This document shows positions 24,475-34,593 of a stretch of DNA of 64,000 nucleotides, one piece after another. The stretch is from Terana coerulea. Taxonomy: Eukaryota > Basidiomycota > Agaricomycetes > Polyporales > Phanerochaetaceae. Under the pieces are notes generated by a model that was not told the DNA's origin, searched no databases, and saw only the letters and a list, made by a program, of their open reading frames with translations. Position 1 is the first letter of the stretch. Every line of letters starts with the position of its first letter. The stretch lies in the NCBI GenBank assembly GCA_024811115.1, contig JAKOGH010001195.1, positions 434,001 through 498,000 of the forward strand, in the 5' to 3' direction. Position numbers and translations under genes: made by a program.

Positions 24475-25523
24475 ATGTGGGATGCGAGTCTACGAAGGTA
24501 GGCGGATGGGGATAGGTCGCGCGTTCGAAGTTAAGAACCGAATGAGCGAAAGTGGGCGAAGTTTGAGACCACTTAGCTTGTTCAAGCTCCTTTTAATAGT
24601 GAAAACCAGAGTTGTTGTCTTAATATAGCTGCGGAGTGGCCTGAACGTAGCGCTGTTGTATCCAAACTGGACCACAGCATGCAACATGTTGTGCATCGAG
24701 CTGTGCAAGATGTATAAATAGACGGAGCATAAACAGACATCAGCTTATCTGTTCTTTATTCCTCCAGCGCAGCCATATAAATGCTACCTAATTACTACGT
24801 TGAGCGTGCCACGGTGCCACAGCAACCGTCCTCCAGTCCCGGGCCATTCCGCAACGCTAGTACAACTTCGGTACTCCTTCACGCGTTTGACTGTAGGCAT
24901 CTTAACGTTATATTGGGAACTGAAGCAGATCTGTAAACGCAGAATGCGGTAAGCAACACAGCAAAACACTCGACTCTCCTTGAAGACGGTAGGCTATCCA
25001 TCCGCATACCGCCAGCAGTTCGGATAAGCCCAGGGATGTCTCGGTTGGTTACGGTCTTGCGATTTACGGGCGCTGTACGCTGCAAGGCAAATTGTTAACC
25101 AAAAGAAAAGAATATACCGGAAGCAAGCAAGCAACGAGAAGAAGAGTTAGTACGCGCCATCCTATGACGCGAAAATGGAGGAAGTGGTAAAACGGGGAAG
25201 GTAAGCGCGTGCCCTTACCGCCAGAACTTGAAGCCGTCAGCGTCGAAGGGTCCGGTTGCCTAAACAGGACTAACGACGGCGGGATGTAGGCATAAGCGCT
25301 CAGTGTAATAGTGCAAGAGGAATTTAGGTTCTGGGTTTTCCAGCAATTACAGACAAAGAATACTAATTATGATTTAAAAACCATGTATATCAAGTACTGG
25401 CAGTGGAGTCTACATAGAGCTAAGTGCTATAAACTGGGGCCTAGAACCGGGGCAGCATTCGACTGAGAGAGGGAACGTGACCCATGAGACTTGCCTACAT
25501 GTCACCGTTCACAATACCCCTGT
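24475..25523. other. Spacer between F-box paralogues A and B
   Basis: About 1 kb, AT-richer than the genes. It holds the promoter of A and the 3' end of B. No additional gene was recognised. Confidence 0.5.
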
Positions 25524-27185
25524 CTACTGAGTAATTTTTCTTCCCCCAAGACCTAGTGGCGCTTTCTCTTCCTCCCTGATCGCGTAGTTTCTAGGGACAC
25601 GAGCAACCTTGCTGGCAATTTTGTAACGGTGAAAGTCCTCTAGGCATGAAATCGCCGAAGAAGAAACCGTCTCGTAGCAAAGGGTGAAGTTCTTGTTACG
25701 TTGGGATAATTTTGTGATCTCGGGCATCATCCAATGGAGGACTCGGTACCACGTGACGGTATCGCGACATCCCTGCAGCCGCAAGTATAAAAGCGATGTA
25801 CATTGTGACAGCCCGTGCAAGGAGTTGGGGAGCTCGCCCCTCCAGTTATCATAGCCTACAGAGTGCCAGCATAGCTGCTCAGCGACCATCCGCCGTCGAT
25901 AAAGGTAAAACAACTCACCATTTTCATACGTTATCGTGCCGCCAGTGGTCATGTTATTGACCACCAATACTGTGCGGCTAGTGGTTATACCATTGGTAGA
26001 CAATGTTAAGGAGCGAAGACCAGAGCCAAGAATCTTGAGCAGTTTATTGGCTCTGTCAACCTCCTCCCAATCGACTTGAGACCACTGCATTGATAGGTGG
26101 GCGACTCGCCCGAGCGCGGGAACCTTGAAGATGTCCGACGAGATTGCTGAGCACCTGCACCTCTGAAGTACCAATGTATTTACTCTGACGAATGAGAGCG
26201 CTTCTACGAAGTCAGGTTTGAGGCCATCGGGTTTGGTACTGCTCCAAAGGTCATCGGACTCGGTACTGCTCCAAGATAGCCGACGAAATTGCGTGTGGCG
26301 AGACCAAGTCGGATCCCCCGAGTCTATGACCAGCTCCTTGGTGTTATGGCAGAGAACCAAAAGCCTGGACAGTTGTCTTGATTGGATGTTTCCGGCGACT
26401 GTGAGCCTACTGATTTGTGGTAGCCTGAGCGCTGCAGAGGAATCTGGGAGCTCCACCTGGACACCGCTAAGGCGAAGGTGTTGTACGGATGGCATGTGAT
26501 CGATGGCGCGTACGAGTTCTTTAGCCCGGACGGTCGTCTCGCAGTCAGCGGAAAAGAAGGTAATCGTATGCATGTTGGGCAGATGAGCTAGTAGGCCTGC
26601 ATCTTTCAAGAGCAAGATACCCGCGGCATGGAGTATAAGCGAGCGCACTTGCTGTCGTATTTGCAGTGGAGCATAGGCTGGAATATTGTCCAAGAATCGA
26701 GCGGTGTATGACGCCGAGTGAATGGGGAGAGTACGGAAGCTCATGAAGGACCTCGCGGAAAAAACCCAGGTCGAGTGAACGAGACAGCAGTTGGCGAAAG
26801 TTGCTCTGTCGCATACGATGTCAAGGTGACTGAGTATCCTGCGAAGGATGTTCTCGGGCGGATTTCGAGCGCCGTAGAGGACCAAGGAAGATAGGTTAGG
26901 ATTATTTTCAGGTTCTGCTTCTGGTTCAAACTCAAAGCACCACTCTGGCCCTCCCGCCGCCACTGATGACGTCGAGTCTGCGTTATATTCGAGTTCTCCC
27001 GTGGCTCTCGACGGACGCATCTTCCCGAAAGGATGCTTCAGAACGGAAGCGACCGTCGATAGTGTACGAGCCGTCTTCATGTCGAGAATCTTGAAGACCG
27101 TGAAAGTGATGCGATGACGGTAGTTGCTTGGTTGGGCGAGGAATGAAACGACGACTGTCAGAGATGGACGAGTTCTAGTATTCAC
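25524..27185 (-). CDS. F-box/LRR family paralogue B
   Basis: One uninterrupted open frame of 553 codons. The more likely start is the internal Met at 27080 (MKTARTLSTVASVLKHPFG), which aligns with the starts of paralogues C and D (MKTPRALS, MKMPRPLS) and would give 518 aa. The F-box lies near the N-terminus: NPPENILRRILSHLDIV then CCLVHSTWVFSARSFMSF. Irregular leucine-rich repeats follow (LPNMHTITFF, VQHLRLSGVQVEL, ISRLTVAGNI, LVLQRCRCS), ending in the family C-terminal module (RNYAI). The C-terminal intron seen in A, C and D is absent: the segment between GSGLRSLTLS and WRGELPNSLHGLS reads through. Whether it is unspliced or lost cannot be told. It has an acidic insert after the start (EPEAEPENNP). 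Predicted role: substrate receptor of a cullin-RING ubiquitin ligase. Substrate unknown. Confidence 0.8.
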   Translation of the reverse strand: MNTRTRPSLTVVVSFLAQPSNYRHRITFTVFKILDMKTARTLSTVASVLKHPFGKMRPSRATGELEYNADSTSSVAAGGPEWCFEFEPEAEPENNPNLSSLVLYGARNPPENILRRILSHLDIVCDRATFANCCLVHSTWVFSARSFMSFRTLPIHSASYTARFLDNIPAYAPLQIRQQVRSLILHAAGILLLKDAGLLAHLPNMHTITFFSADCETTVRAKELVRAIDHMPSVQHLRLSGVQVELPDSSAALRLPQISRLTVAGNIQSRQLSRLLVLCHNTKELVIDSGDPTWSRHTQFRRLSWSSTESDDLWSSTKPDGLKPDFVEALSFVRVNTLVLQRCRCSAISSDIFKVPALGRVAHLSMQWSQVDWEEVDRANKLLKILGSGLRSLTLSTNGITTSRTVLVVNNMTTGGTITYENGELFYLYRRRMVAEQLCWHSVGYDNWRGELPNSLHGLSQCTSLLYLRLQGCRDTVTWYRVLHWMMPEITKLSQRNKNFTLCYETVSSSAISCLEDFHRYKIASKVARVPRNYAIREEEKAPLGLGGRKITQ

Positions 27186-27774
27186 GGTGGGCGCTTGCTG
27201 TTCCTAGGAAACCTGTGTGGGTCGTGGCCAAATCGTGGCGCAGCAGGGCACAAGGCGAAGCACAATAGGCTGTGCAATAGCAGGCTGACAACGCTGTGCT
27301 CAGTGTGCTGTGTCTGATGCGCTGAGAAGGGCTCGAAGGGGATAAACACAGGACCCTTGTTCCGGTACACCTCTTTATTCCCGGTCATTCTAATTGTACT
27401 GCTGCGGCCGTTCTATTCAGTAGCACTGGCAGACTGTCGAGAACTGTATCGTATCTCACCTTCTTCTCGTTCGCTCTGATTTCGGGCAGCATCATCGCTA
27501 CCCTTGCACCATTAAGCCTCGGAATATTCAGCATCTCCAGGCTTTACGACCCCGTCGGTCCGACCAGTTCTATTGCCGATGAAGAACGAAAGATACCCAG
27601 AACGGACGGTTAACAGCCGCTCTTTCATGAGCAACAGCACTGGCCCAATTGAACTGGCGCACTGAGTGGTCCGCTAAAAGCCAGCAATATCTGTTGCAAG
27701 GTAAGTATATATTGGCGATACATTGACATTGGAGAACATGCCGAAACGCTTCTGTAAATGTGTCCGCCACAGAA
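27186..27774. other. Spacer between F-box paralogues B and C
   Basis: 589 bases with no recognised gene. It contains the promoter of B and the 3' flank of C. Confidence 0.5.
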
Positions 27775-29361
27775 CTAGTAGTATCCGGGAAGAGGTCTAG
27801 ACTTGTAGAACATCTGCACATCCGAAAGCTGTTCTTCAGTCAGGACACCCCTGTCAATCGCATAATTTTTCTTCCCCGGGCGCAACGCGTACTTTTCGCC
27901 TAACCGCATACCTCCTCGGAATATGACCGATCCTCTGGACGTGGCTGACATGGTGGAGTCTTTCAATATACGCGATTGACGACGAAGAGTCCGGCTCGTA
28001 GCAGATCTTGAATTTGCTATTCTGCTTGTATAGCTCTTCGATACTGGGCATGATCCACAGCAAGAGGTCCCACCATGAGATAGTGTCGCATCCTTGGAGT
28101 CGCAGCCATGAGAGCGATGTGCATGAGGACAGCTGGTAGCAGTTTCTGGGTAAACTTCGTTTGTATGCCTCGTAATCTGCAAAACAGCCAATCGATTCAG
28201 ATCTACGTGAACGGCCTAGAAAATGAAACGAGGAAACAGCTCACTGTAAGCGATCTTCACGTCCAAACCGCCGCCGCGCATTCCATAGAAGCATAGCGTC
28301 AGATGATGAAGACGGGGGCCAATTGAGCCCAACAACTCGCTGACACTGCGAATATCGCTCTCGGCTGCGAAAAGGCCTTGCAGACAGATATGAGTGATAG
28401 ATTGGAATGGGCTGAGTCTGGAGGCGGCCTGGTCCATCGAGTAGCCACTCAGGTTTTTCAGCACCGCTGTGCACACCGCGGCGGCCGACAGCGCTTCTGT
28501 TAAACCCTCGGCATCCCCACCAATGTCCTCATGGGAACTAGAATGGATGTGAATGCCCCAATACTCCGCCTGAGAAGCAGCACCGTCTACAACTAGCTCG
28601 CGGACGTTTGGGCAGAGCGATACGAGCTCCTTCAAAGGCCACGTAGCGACGTCGCCGGCAACAGTGAGCCTCGTGATAGTCGGTAGTACAGCGGCAGGGC
28701 TCGTATAGGACTCGACTCCAACGTCGCGGATGCCGATGTGCCATACAGAGGGTATGCGGGCTAGAGCATGCACTAGCTCCATTCGCTTGATGGTGCTTCT
28801 ATCTCCGTCTCCGGCGAATGTCAGCGTCTGCAGAGAGGGAAGGTCCGCCAGGATATCCATGTGTTTGATCATTGGAATAGCAACGGCGTTCAGAGTGAGC
28901 GCATGTATGCTTTGTCTGAGTTGAAGAGGGGCAGAGGCCGCGATGTCGTCGAGAAACCGTATGGTAAGCAGCGGCTTGCTGAATTTCACGGCACTGAAGT
29001 TCATGAAGGATCTTGCAGGATAGACCCAGCTCGAATGAACCAGGCAGCAACGAGCCAGCATGACTACGTCGCGGATGGGATCAAATTGCCTGAGGATGAG
29101 TACGATAATATCGTGCGGTATATCGCGAGTGTTGACGAGAGCTAGAGAGAATGGTTCGGCGCGAATATCAGGTTCTGGCACCGAGGGCACCGGCTGCGTC
29201 GCTGCTTCCGGCGTGGCTTCTGGTGCGGATACAGGTATAGGTATAGGCTTCTGCTCTGCATAACTTCGAGTGGACGAACTCCGAACGGCTTGTGCATGGC
29301 GGATGTGATTCTCGATAGTGCGCGTGGCGTCTTCATATCTAAGGGTAACGACGTTCCGCAA
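27775..29361 (-). CDS. F-box/LRR family paralogue C, frameshifted
   Basis: The main exon runs 29361 to about 28248, then an intron (acceptor near 28185), then the C-terminal exon to 27775. F-box: RDIPHDIIVLILRQFDPIRDVV, then CCLVHSSWVYPARSFMNF. It aligns along its whole length with paralogue D at 56 kb, including DLLLWIMPSIEELYKQN, IPRRYAVRRKVRVAPGEE and the ending GVLTEEQL...LPGYY. Two indels are inferred. First, the T5 run at 27866-27870 (A5 on the coding strand) shifts ...APGEE away from YAIDRGVLTEEQ. Second, near 29260-29262 one base is missing, so the conserved start MKTPRALSRITSAMHKPFG (Met at 29336) runs out of frame. The listed start at 29361 is simply the in-frame open start. Both sites are homopolymer-like or minimal, so error is likelier than decay. 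Comparison with D makes C and D the closest pair of this family. Confidence 0.75.
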
Positions 29362-29821
29362 TAGGTGGTGTAATGGTGGTTCGCCGTCAGAGATGGGGGA
29401 CGGAGGGGAGAGGTTGATTGTAAGCGCGAGAATCCTACTTCACAGGAATATTTATAGACGCACTGTTTGCGGTTGTGCTAGGAGGAGGCTATGTAAGGTG
29501 TTGCCTCGTTCATCCTATTATGCTGCGGTAGATGCTGTGTCCCAGCATTCTTTTAAGCGCGCAAAAGCGAAAAGCCCCTTGTCCCGTATGTGACACGCGC
29601 AGATCGCCTGGCTACTGCTGTGGCCACCCTACATGAATTTTATATGGGCGGCACAGCACGAATTCTCACTCACCTCTACTTAGAACCTCTCACCACTTGC
29701 GTATCTGGGCCCCAAGATGAATACCCGAGCACGAATCCGATGGTACAAGACACCATCGTTCGATCACTTGGGACCGTCGCCAAGGATACCTAAGACGAAG
29801 CCCAGGACTGACTGTTCTTCT
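29362..29821. other. Spacer upstream of F-box paralogue C
   Basis: 460 bases between the F-box C start and a divergent gene remnant. It corresponds in position to the 389-bp spacer at 55668-56056 in the related block. No gene was recognised. Confidence 0.45.
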
Positions 29822-30175
29822 ACAGCAGTAGCGACAGCTCGGGGGTCATTTTTCCCAGACCTTCTTCGGTGGCGCACAAAACACAACCGATGAGCCGGAT
29901 ATTGATGACCTCGACGAGACATTAGTCTACGAATTTCAGGTTAGCCTGTAACTGAGCATGGCTGTTCGCCACTCACCTTGTCCCACACAGGAGAGCCAGG
30001 CAGTAGAGGTCCAAATAGCGTCAAATTTCAAAACTCGAGTGGTACAATTGGCTTAGCCGTTTCGCCGGCGGTGGCTGCTTATTCTTCCTTCTTGTCTGAC
30101 GGACATTCCGGCCCTCTAATCATCCACAAGCGCACTCTTCCCAAAGCAGCGGTATGCAATTCGCGGAAAGGTAGT
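29822..30175 (+). pseudogene. Remnant of the conserved hypothetical gene found intact at 55.1-55.7 kb
   Basis: Translated on the plus strand in shifting frames, this stretch reads DIDDLDETLVYEFQ, then a retained intron-like segment, then SPCPTQES and KTRVV. These match the intact gene at 55111-55667 (EIDDLDETLVYEFQ, SPSPTQEN, RTRVV). The splice donor and acceptor positions are recognisable, but stops occur, the Trp-rich core (WVKIEDGEWVRG) is lost, and no start is present. It sits head-to-head with F-box paralogue C, exactly as the intact gene does with paralogue D, which marks it as part of a duplicated block. Confidence 0.75.
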
Positions 30176-30212
30176 CAAATTGAACAGAGATCTATAACAC
30201 ACCAGGCATCCG

Positions 30213-31353
30213 TCAATTCTCGGAATCAGCCTTCGGTCGCCTCTCCAAGACGCTGTCCACAATCCCAAACTCGAGCGCCTCTTGAGCTAGAACAGCACGC
30301 GTCAGCGATCTGAACTGTTCGTGGCGGAGATGAGAATAGACTCGCCTGTCAAGAAGTAATCACGCTCTAGCGCTTTGGCTGAGACGAGATAGATGAGCAG
30401 CGTATGTGGCGGCCAACAAAACAACATACTAAAGCGCTTGATGCCCTGGTCGACGCTCTCCCCTCCTTGCCGCAATGGCGCTGGTAGATGCTCGTGAGCA
30501 CTTGTCTCACCCGCAGGATCTCCTTCGCATGAATGGCGATGTCGGACGCCTGTCCTGAGGCACCACCGGACGGTTCTGTAGGTCACGGAAGTTTAGGGAC
30601 TCGAGAACTGGAGTACTGCAAACCGTACGGTGGATCATGATGCTCGAGTTTGGCAGAGCGTGCCGCTTGCCCTTCTCGCCAGCCGCTAGAAGCAGCGAGC
30701 CCATGGAGCATGCTTGCCCTACACAGTATGTATGTATCGGCGAGGACACATACTATTTCTGGATCAGCCTCCGGTCATTTTATTTTCCAAAGTGATGGTC
30801 GACTGTACCTGCATCTACGTCTGCATTAATGAGTGCCGTAAAATTAAGAAGCGCTGCCACGAATACTCACTGTGTCATATATCGCAAGTCCTGCCGTCAC
30901 GCTGCCCCCGGGAGAGTTGATGTACAGATGTATGGGCTTGGACGTGTCCTCTGCTTCCAGGAAGAGCAGTTGTGATACAAGCAATGCAGAGTCAGTGTCG
31001 CGGATCTAAGATGATATAAGTCAATATTCCCAGAAGTAGTTATGAACCAACATACAGGTCCATAAAGCATCACGACACGTTCTCGCAACAGGCGAGAGAA
31101 TATGTCGTAGCTGCGTTCACCTCGTCCCTAAAGCCACCGCCACATTAACTCCCTCAGTATATCGCGCTCACTGCAGGATATCCCAACGTACAGTTTGCTC
31201 AATGACCATAGGCACCAGATTTCCCGTAACCTCATTCCGCCCTCCGTCCCACTGGCCCGCAAGAGGATGGAACCGCCGCGAGCTCATACCGCGCTGAACG
31301 ACACTCGCCCGAGCGACCCGTGGCGCGTTCTTGAGGAATACTGCAGCCAGCAT
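30213..31353 (-). CDS. CLPP: ClpP-type serine protease subunit (mitochondrial)
   Basis: Seven or so exons on the minus strand. Exon 1 (31353-31192) carries an Arg-rich, acid-poor presequence ([20 protein letters not shown]) and LVPMVIEQT. Then follow [80 protein letters not shown] with the catalytic Ser, [20 protein letters not shown] with the catalytic His, and [18 protein letters not shown] with the Asp. ClpP forms tetradecameric chambers with the unfoldase ClpX in the mitochondrial matrix. Oddities: the intron at 30287-30345 starts with GC (ACAG|GCGAGT), and the exon beginning YVSSPIHTY lacks the two residues that usually precede it, because TAG intervenes in the sequence upstream of the chosen acceptor. 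No frameshift is needed. A broken second copy lies at 33.8-34.3 kb. Confidence 0.9.
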
Positions 31354-31807
31354 AGTTTGTGCACTTCAACGCCGAAGCAGACCGAGTTCAGAAGAGGAAT
31401 GTGAGCTGTCTGCGTCGAGGTCGCCGCGCAAGATGGTAGAAGTGAAAGCGAAAGCTGCGACTCCGAGGCGAAGCTGAGCACACGGGCGCCTGCGTGCTCC
31501 GAAGTCAACACGTGATTCGACGCGTTTGAGTTGGATGCGCGCGCCGCCCTCCGGGCTCGTAAGTTTTGGTACAAATTCCAAAGCTGCCTATACATGGATG
31601 ACATACGTTGACTTCCATGTTTTCTGAAGCAGAGCTGGTGTGTTACTTTCCGCTTTTATTCAATGTTAATTTGAACGTCCGAAAAGAACCTCATACATCT
31701 AACATTATTCTAATTTGAGATTCGTTTTCGTGAGTGGTATGAGTGATACAACATGAGGATACATTTGCATTGACGTTTGAGCAATAAAAAAGAGAAGCAT
31801 CCAAGCA
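31354..31807. other. Spacer between CLPP and PhyH gene 1
   Basis: 454 bases holding the CLPP promoter and the PhyH gene 1 3' flank. No gene was recognised. An inverted polyadenylation-like TTTATTGC lies outside clear context. Confidence 0.4.
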
Positions 31808-32967
31808 TCAGGCAACAGCAATGGGAACAGGCGAACCACTGCCTTCTGCACTCGCATTCTTCAACCTCACCTCTTCCAATCTCTTCTTCTCCGCCTCCAG
31901 CATCGCCTGCTGTATCATCACCCTCTTCGGCACCACCAGTCGCCTCTCTGTTGACGGGCGGAACTCGAGGCGGTCCACACCCAGCGCCCTCAAGGTCTTG
32001 CGTTCCACCAAGCTGTACTCCTCCGGGTTCGCGCGGTCGAAGATGAACGGCGCACGCAAGGCGACCGGCGGGTTCGTGATCGCCCGCGGCACCCGCAGCA
32101 CATTCTTCGACGCCGAGTGCATCATGAGCGGGTGCATGAGCACCACGTCGCCGACGTCGCCCGTGAGCTCGACGAACCGCTCGCAGCGCTTGATCTCGTC
32201 GAGGTGCGACCAGAAGCCGGGGTGGCCCGTCCACTCCTGCCACGTCCCCGCGCACTGCGACGGCCGCAGCGTGTGGTCCTCGGGGATGACGCCCTCGGGG
32301 TGCGCGGCGAGGTACCGCGCGATCATGTCGATGCCGTCCGGCGCGATGCACGTGCCGCCGCCGCCGGGCGCGATGTCGGTGAAGACGGGGACGACGAGCA
32401 GCGCCTGCTCGGGCGAGTCGAGGTAGTGCACGAAGAAGTCGCCGTCGACGTGCCACGCGTCGAGCTCCGCGGGGGCCGCGGCGCGGTGCCCTCGAGCTCA
32501 GGCGTGCCGAGGTTCACGATGAAGTTGTTGCCCCAGGCGGATGCCTCTGAGCTAATGCGCTCCTCGCCGCCGCACAAGTCTGTAATGGCGTCCCAAGCCT
32601 AACGAATGCGCCTGTTTTAGCGAGCGCAGCCGCAGACATGGAGTCGTGCCTGGAATTGGCACGTACCTTGGGTGCGAACTCTGCAACGCTCACGAGCTTG
32701 GTAATAGGCATATTTGTCCATTCCCGAGTCCACGTTGACTTGTCGTTGGGGTCCATCCCGAGACGGATCCACATCTCCTTCATAAAGTCCGCAGCCTGCT
32801 CTCGCGAGAAAGCATTCTTGATGACCACATAGCCGTTCTCGAGGAAGAACGCTACTTGTTCCTCTAGGCCGACGAGACCACCACGGGTTGCGAGAGTCAG
32901 TCAATGAGGCAGGAAGCACGTGCAGGCATGAAAACTCACCTGAGAGTGATTTGTATTGCGGGGCCAT
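31808..32967 (-). CDS. Phytanoyl-CoA dioxygenase (PhyH) family protein 1, frameshifted
   Basis: Exons are 32967-32940 (MAPQYKSLS), 32863-32667 and 32598-31808. The Fe(II)/2-oxoglutarate dioxygenase features are visible: the HxD pair in WHVDGDFF, the distal His in LMHPLMMHSASKN and an Arg-rich stretch after it (NVLRVPRAITNPPV) that may hold the 2-oxoglutarate-binding Arg. A glycine-rich loop (IAPGGGGTCIAPDG) precedes the distal His. The substrate is unknown: many fungal PhyH proteins act on secondary metabolites or uncharacterised small molecules, not phytanoyl-CoA. At 32480 one base is missing, so ...LEGTAP must continue as APAELDAWHVDG. The paralogue at 58.5 kb shows the intact frame (LEGTAPAHPAALDNWHVDG). 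The C-terminus is a Lys/Glu-rich helix ending SPVPIAVA, shared with the paralogue. Confidence 0.85.
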
Positions 32968-33124
32968 GACGAAGGCTCGAGTCGTTGAGGGTAGACGGTA
33001 GTACCAGAAACGCAATGCTATAAGGCCAAACCTCACTCAGGAGAAGTAATAAATAGGAAAGGCGGGGAATGTTCGGGGAGCCGTATCCGCGTCGCTTGGA
33101 AAGCGGTAGAGGTCATCTGTCTTC

Positions 33125-33440
33125 CGCAGGGCGTCATGGTACGCACCCCTTGCATCGAGGAATACGCAACTGTTGATAAGCCTCTCGGATCTCCCAAGAG
33201 CTGCTGGTTCCTGCAGCAGAATTCATTGTAAGCCGCTGCGTGCATATATTCCGCTTTGCTGCGCGTACGACACCCCCTTACATCGAAGGCTCTGCAACAT
33301 TGATAAGCCTTTCGGATCTCGTAAGAAGGGATGGGTCTTACAGGATAAATAAACGCAAGCGGCTGCGTGCATACATTCCCCCTCTGCTGCGTGTCTCACA
33401 GTGGGAATGTAGGCACGCAGACTTTAGCGGCCATGGCGAG
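33125..33440. repeat. Tandem ~127-bp repeat upstream of PhyH gene 1
   Basis: Two imperfect copies are offset by about 127 bases: TGATAAGCCTCTCGGATCTC at 33174 and TGATAAGCCTTTCGGATCTC at 33301, each followed about 55 bases later by GCTGCGTGCATA. Related sequence, including the TGATAAGCC motif on the opposite strand, recurs upstream of the second PhyH gene at about 58.0-58.3 kb, so the promoter was duplicated with the gene. Confidence 0.7.
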
Positions 33441-33528
33441 GTCATTACAATGTGTTGAAGGTGAGCCCTATCATAATAGTAGCAGGCGGAGCACAAGGCT
33501 CACCCGCCATCGACACTCCCCTGGCCTT

Positions 33529-33700
33529 CTACGATGAGTCCCGGCCGATGAGCATGAGAGCGTTCAGCAGCATAGAGGCCAAAACGCTTCCAAGTATCCA
33601 CTGGGTGCACTCGTCCCAGCGCAGCGGGACGCCTGGAGGCCTTCCTGCACGATGCGGAATGCGTGTATGTAATCCGCGATAGGATAGCTGCGTTGAACAG
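33529..33700 (-). pseudogene. Orphan coding fragment shared by both PhyH upstream regions (copy 1)
   Basis: The minus-strand reading FRIVQEG...VPLRWDECTQWILGSVLASM... ending in a stop at about 33529 resembles FRIVHENTPLPWEECALWIILI at 57.8 kb. It is too short and out of context to be a gene by itself. It looks like the 3' end of a lost membrane-protein gene. The identity of the parent family is unknown. Confidence 0.5.
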
Positions 33701-33784
33701 AGACATAAGATACACCAGGAATGCGATAGGTCTTGTCGCTTTAACTGGAATGCGCGTCAGTGGAAGTGCACAGTGCACGCGTAG

Positions 33785-34280
33785 CGACATACTGAAACGA
33801 TTGATGCCCTAGCAAACGTTCTCTACAGCTTCGCCAAAATTAACGTTGATAAATGCCAGCAGGCATTTGCCTTACCCTCAGAACGTCTTGTGCGTGAATG
33901 GCGATGTCGGACACCTGGCCTGTGAGGCGCTGCCGGTGGGTTCTGCGGATAAAAAAGTTCAGGCAGCAGAACAAACACATACGAAGACTTTCGTACGGTG
34001 GATCGTCGTACTGGAATTTGGCAGCGCGCCGTTTGCCATTCTCGTCAGCCGTTAGTAGTGGAGAGCCCATGGTTCACCCTTGTCCGACATAGCATGTATG
34101 CTTCCGTGAGGAAATGTATTGCGTTCGGGTGTCACATTCACTGTAGAGTAGCGAAGCACGTCGTCTACTCATCACCCCTCGTGGCGTCGTCCTGCGGCTG
34201 GCCCCCACTGGCTCGTAAGAGGGTGAAACCGGCGCGAGCTCATCTCGTGCTGCATGTCGCTCGCGGCGTGTTCTTATGAA
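33785..34280 (-). pseudogene. Decayed partial CLPP copy
   Basis: Segments on the minus strand match the intact CLPP gene at 30.2-31.4 kb in order. The region near 34190-34280 matches exon 1 around [14 protein letters not shown] at the DNA level. The region near 34060-34130 matches the [10 protein letters not shown] exon. 33840-34060 reads GSPLLTADENGKRR and GQVSDIAIHAQDVLRVRQ. Around 33785-33800 there is the GGCATCAA-like junction. Exons 2 and 3 are missing, the catalytic His region is disrupted, and stops and shifts occur. It is clearly non-functional. Confidence 0.8.
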
Positions 34281-34593
34281 GGTTTACTGTCGGCATACTA
34301 CCTCAAATGCAGCGATTTTGCCAAGCAGAGTCCGAGATGAGAGGGCAATAGATTGACAATGCAGAAGATGGTGGCGAAAGCACAAGCAGCGAGCTGCACA
34401 GAGCTGAATCAATTGACCGTGGACACACCCGGCACCGGCGCCTGGCAGGTGGAATGCCACACGTGACCTGACGCGTTCACATGGGCGCTTCACACCTTTC
34501 CCGACGCCGCCAACTCACTGAACGCGCACGCAGCAGGGCAGCTGCTTCACCACACACTTCCTGGTTTTATTACGACACGAGCGGACGTGAAGC

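Noticed and set aside
32117..32602. Plus-strand frame antisense to PhyH gene 1
   Set aside because: Mirror of the coding strand with no motif. The same happens over PhyH gene 2.
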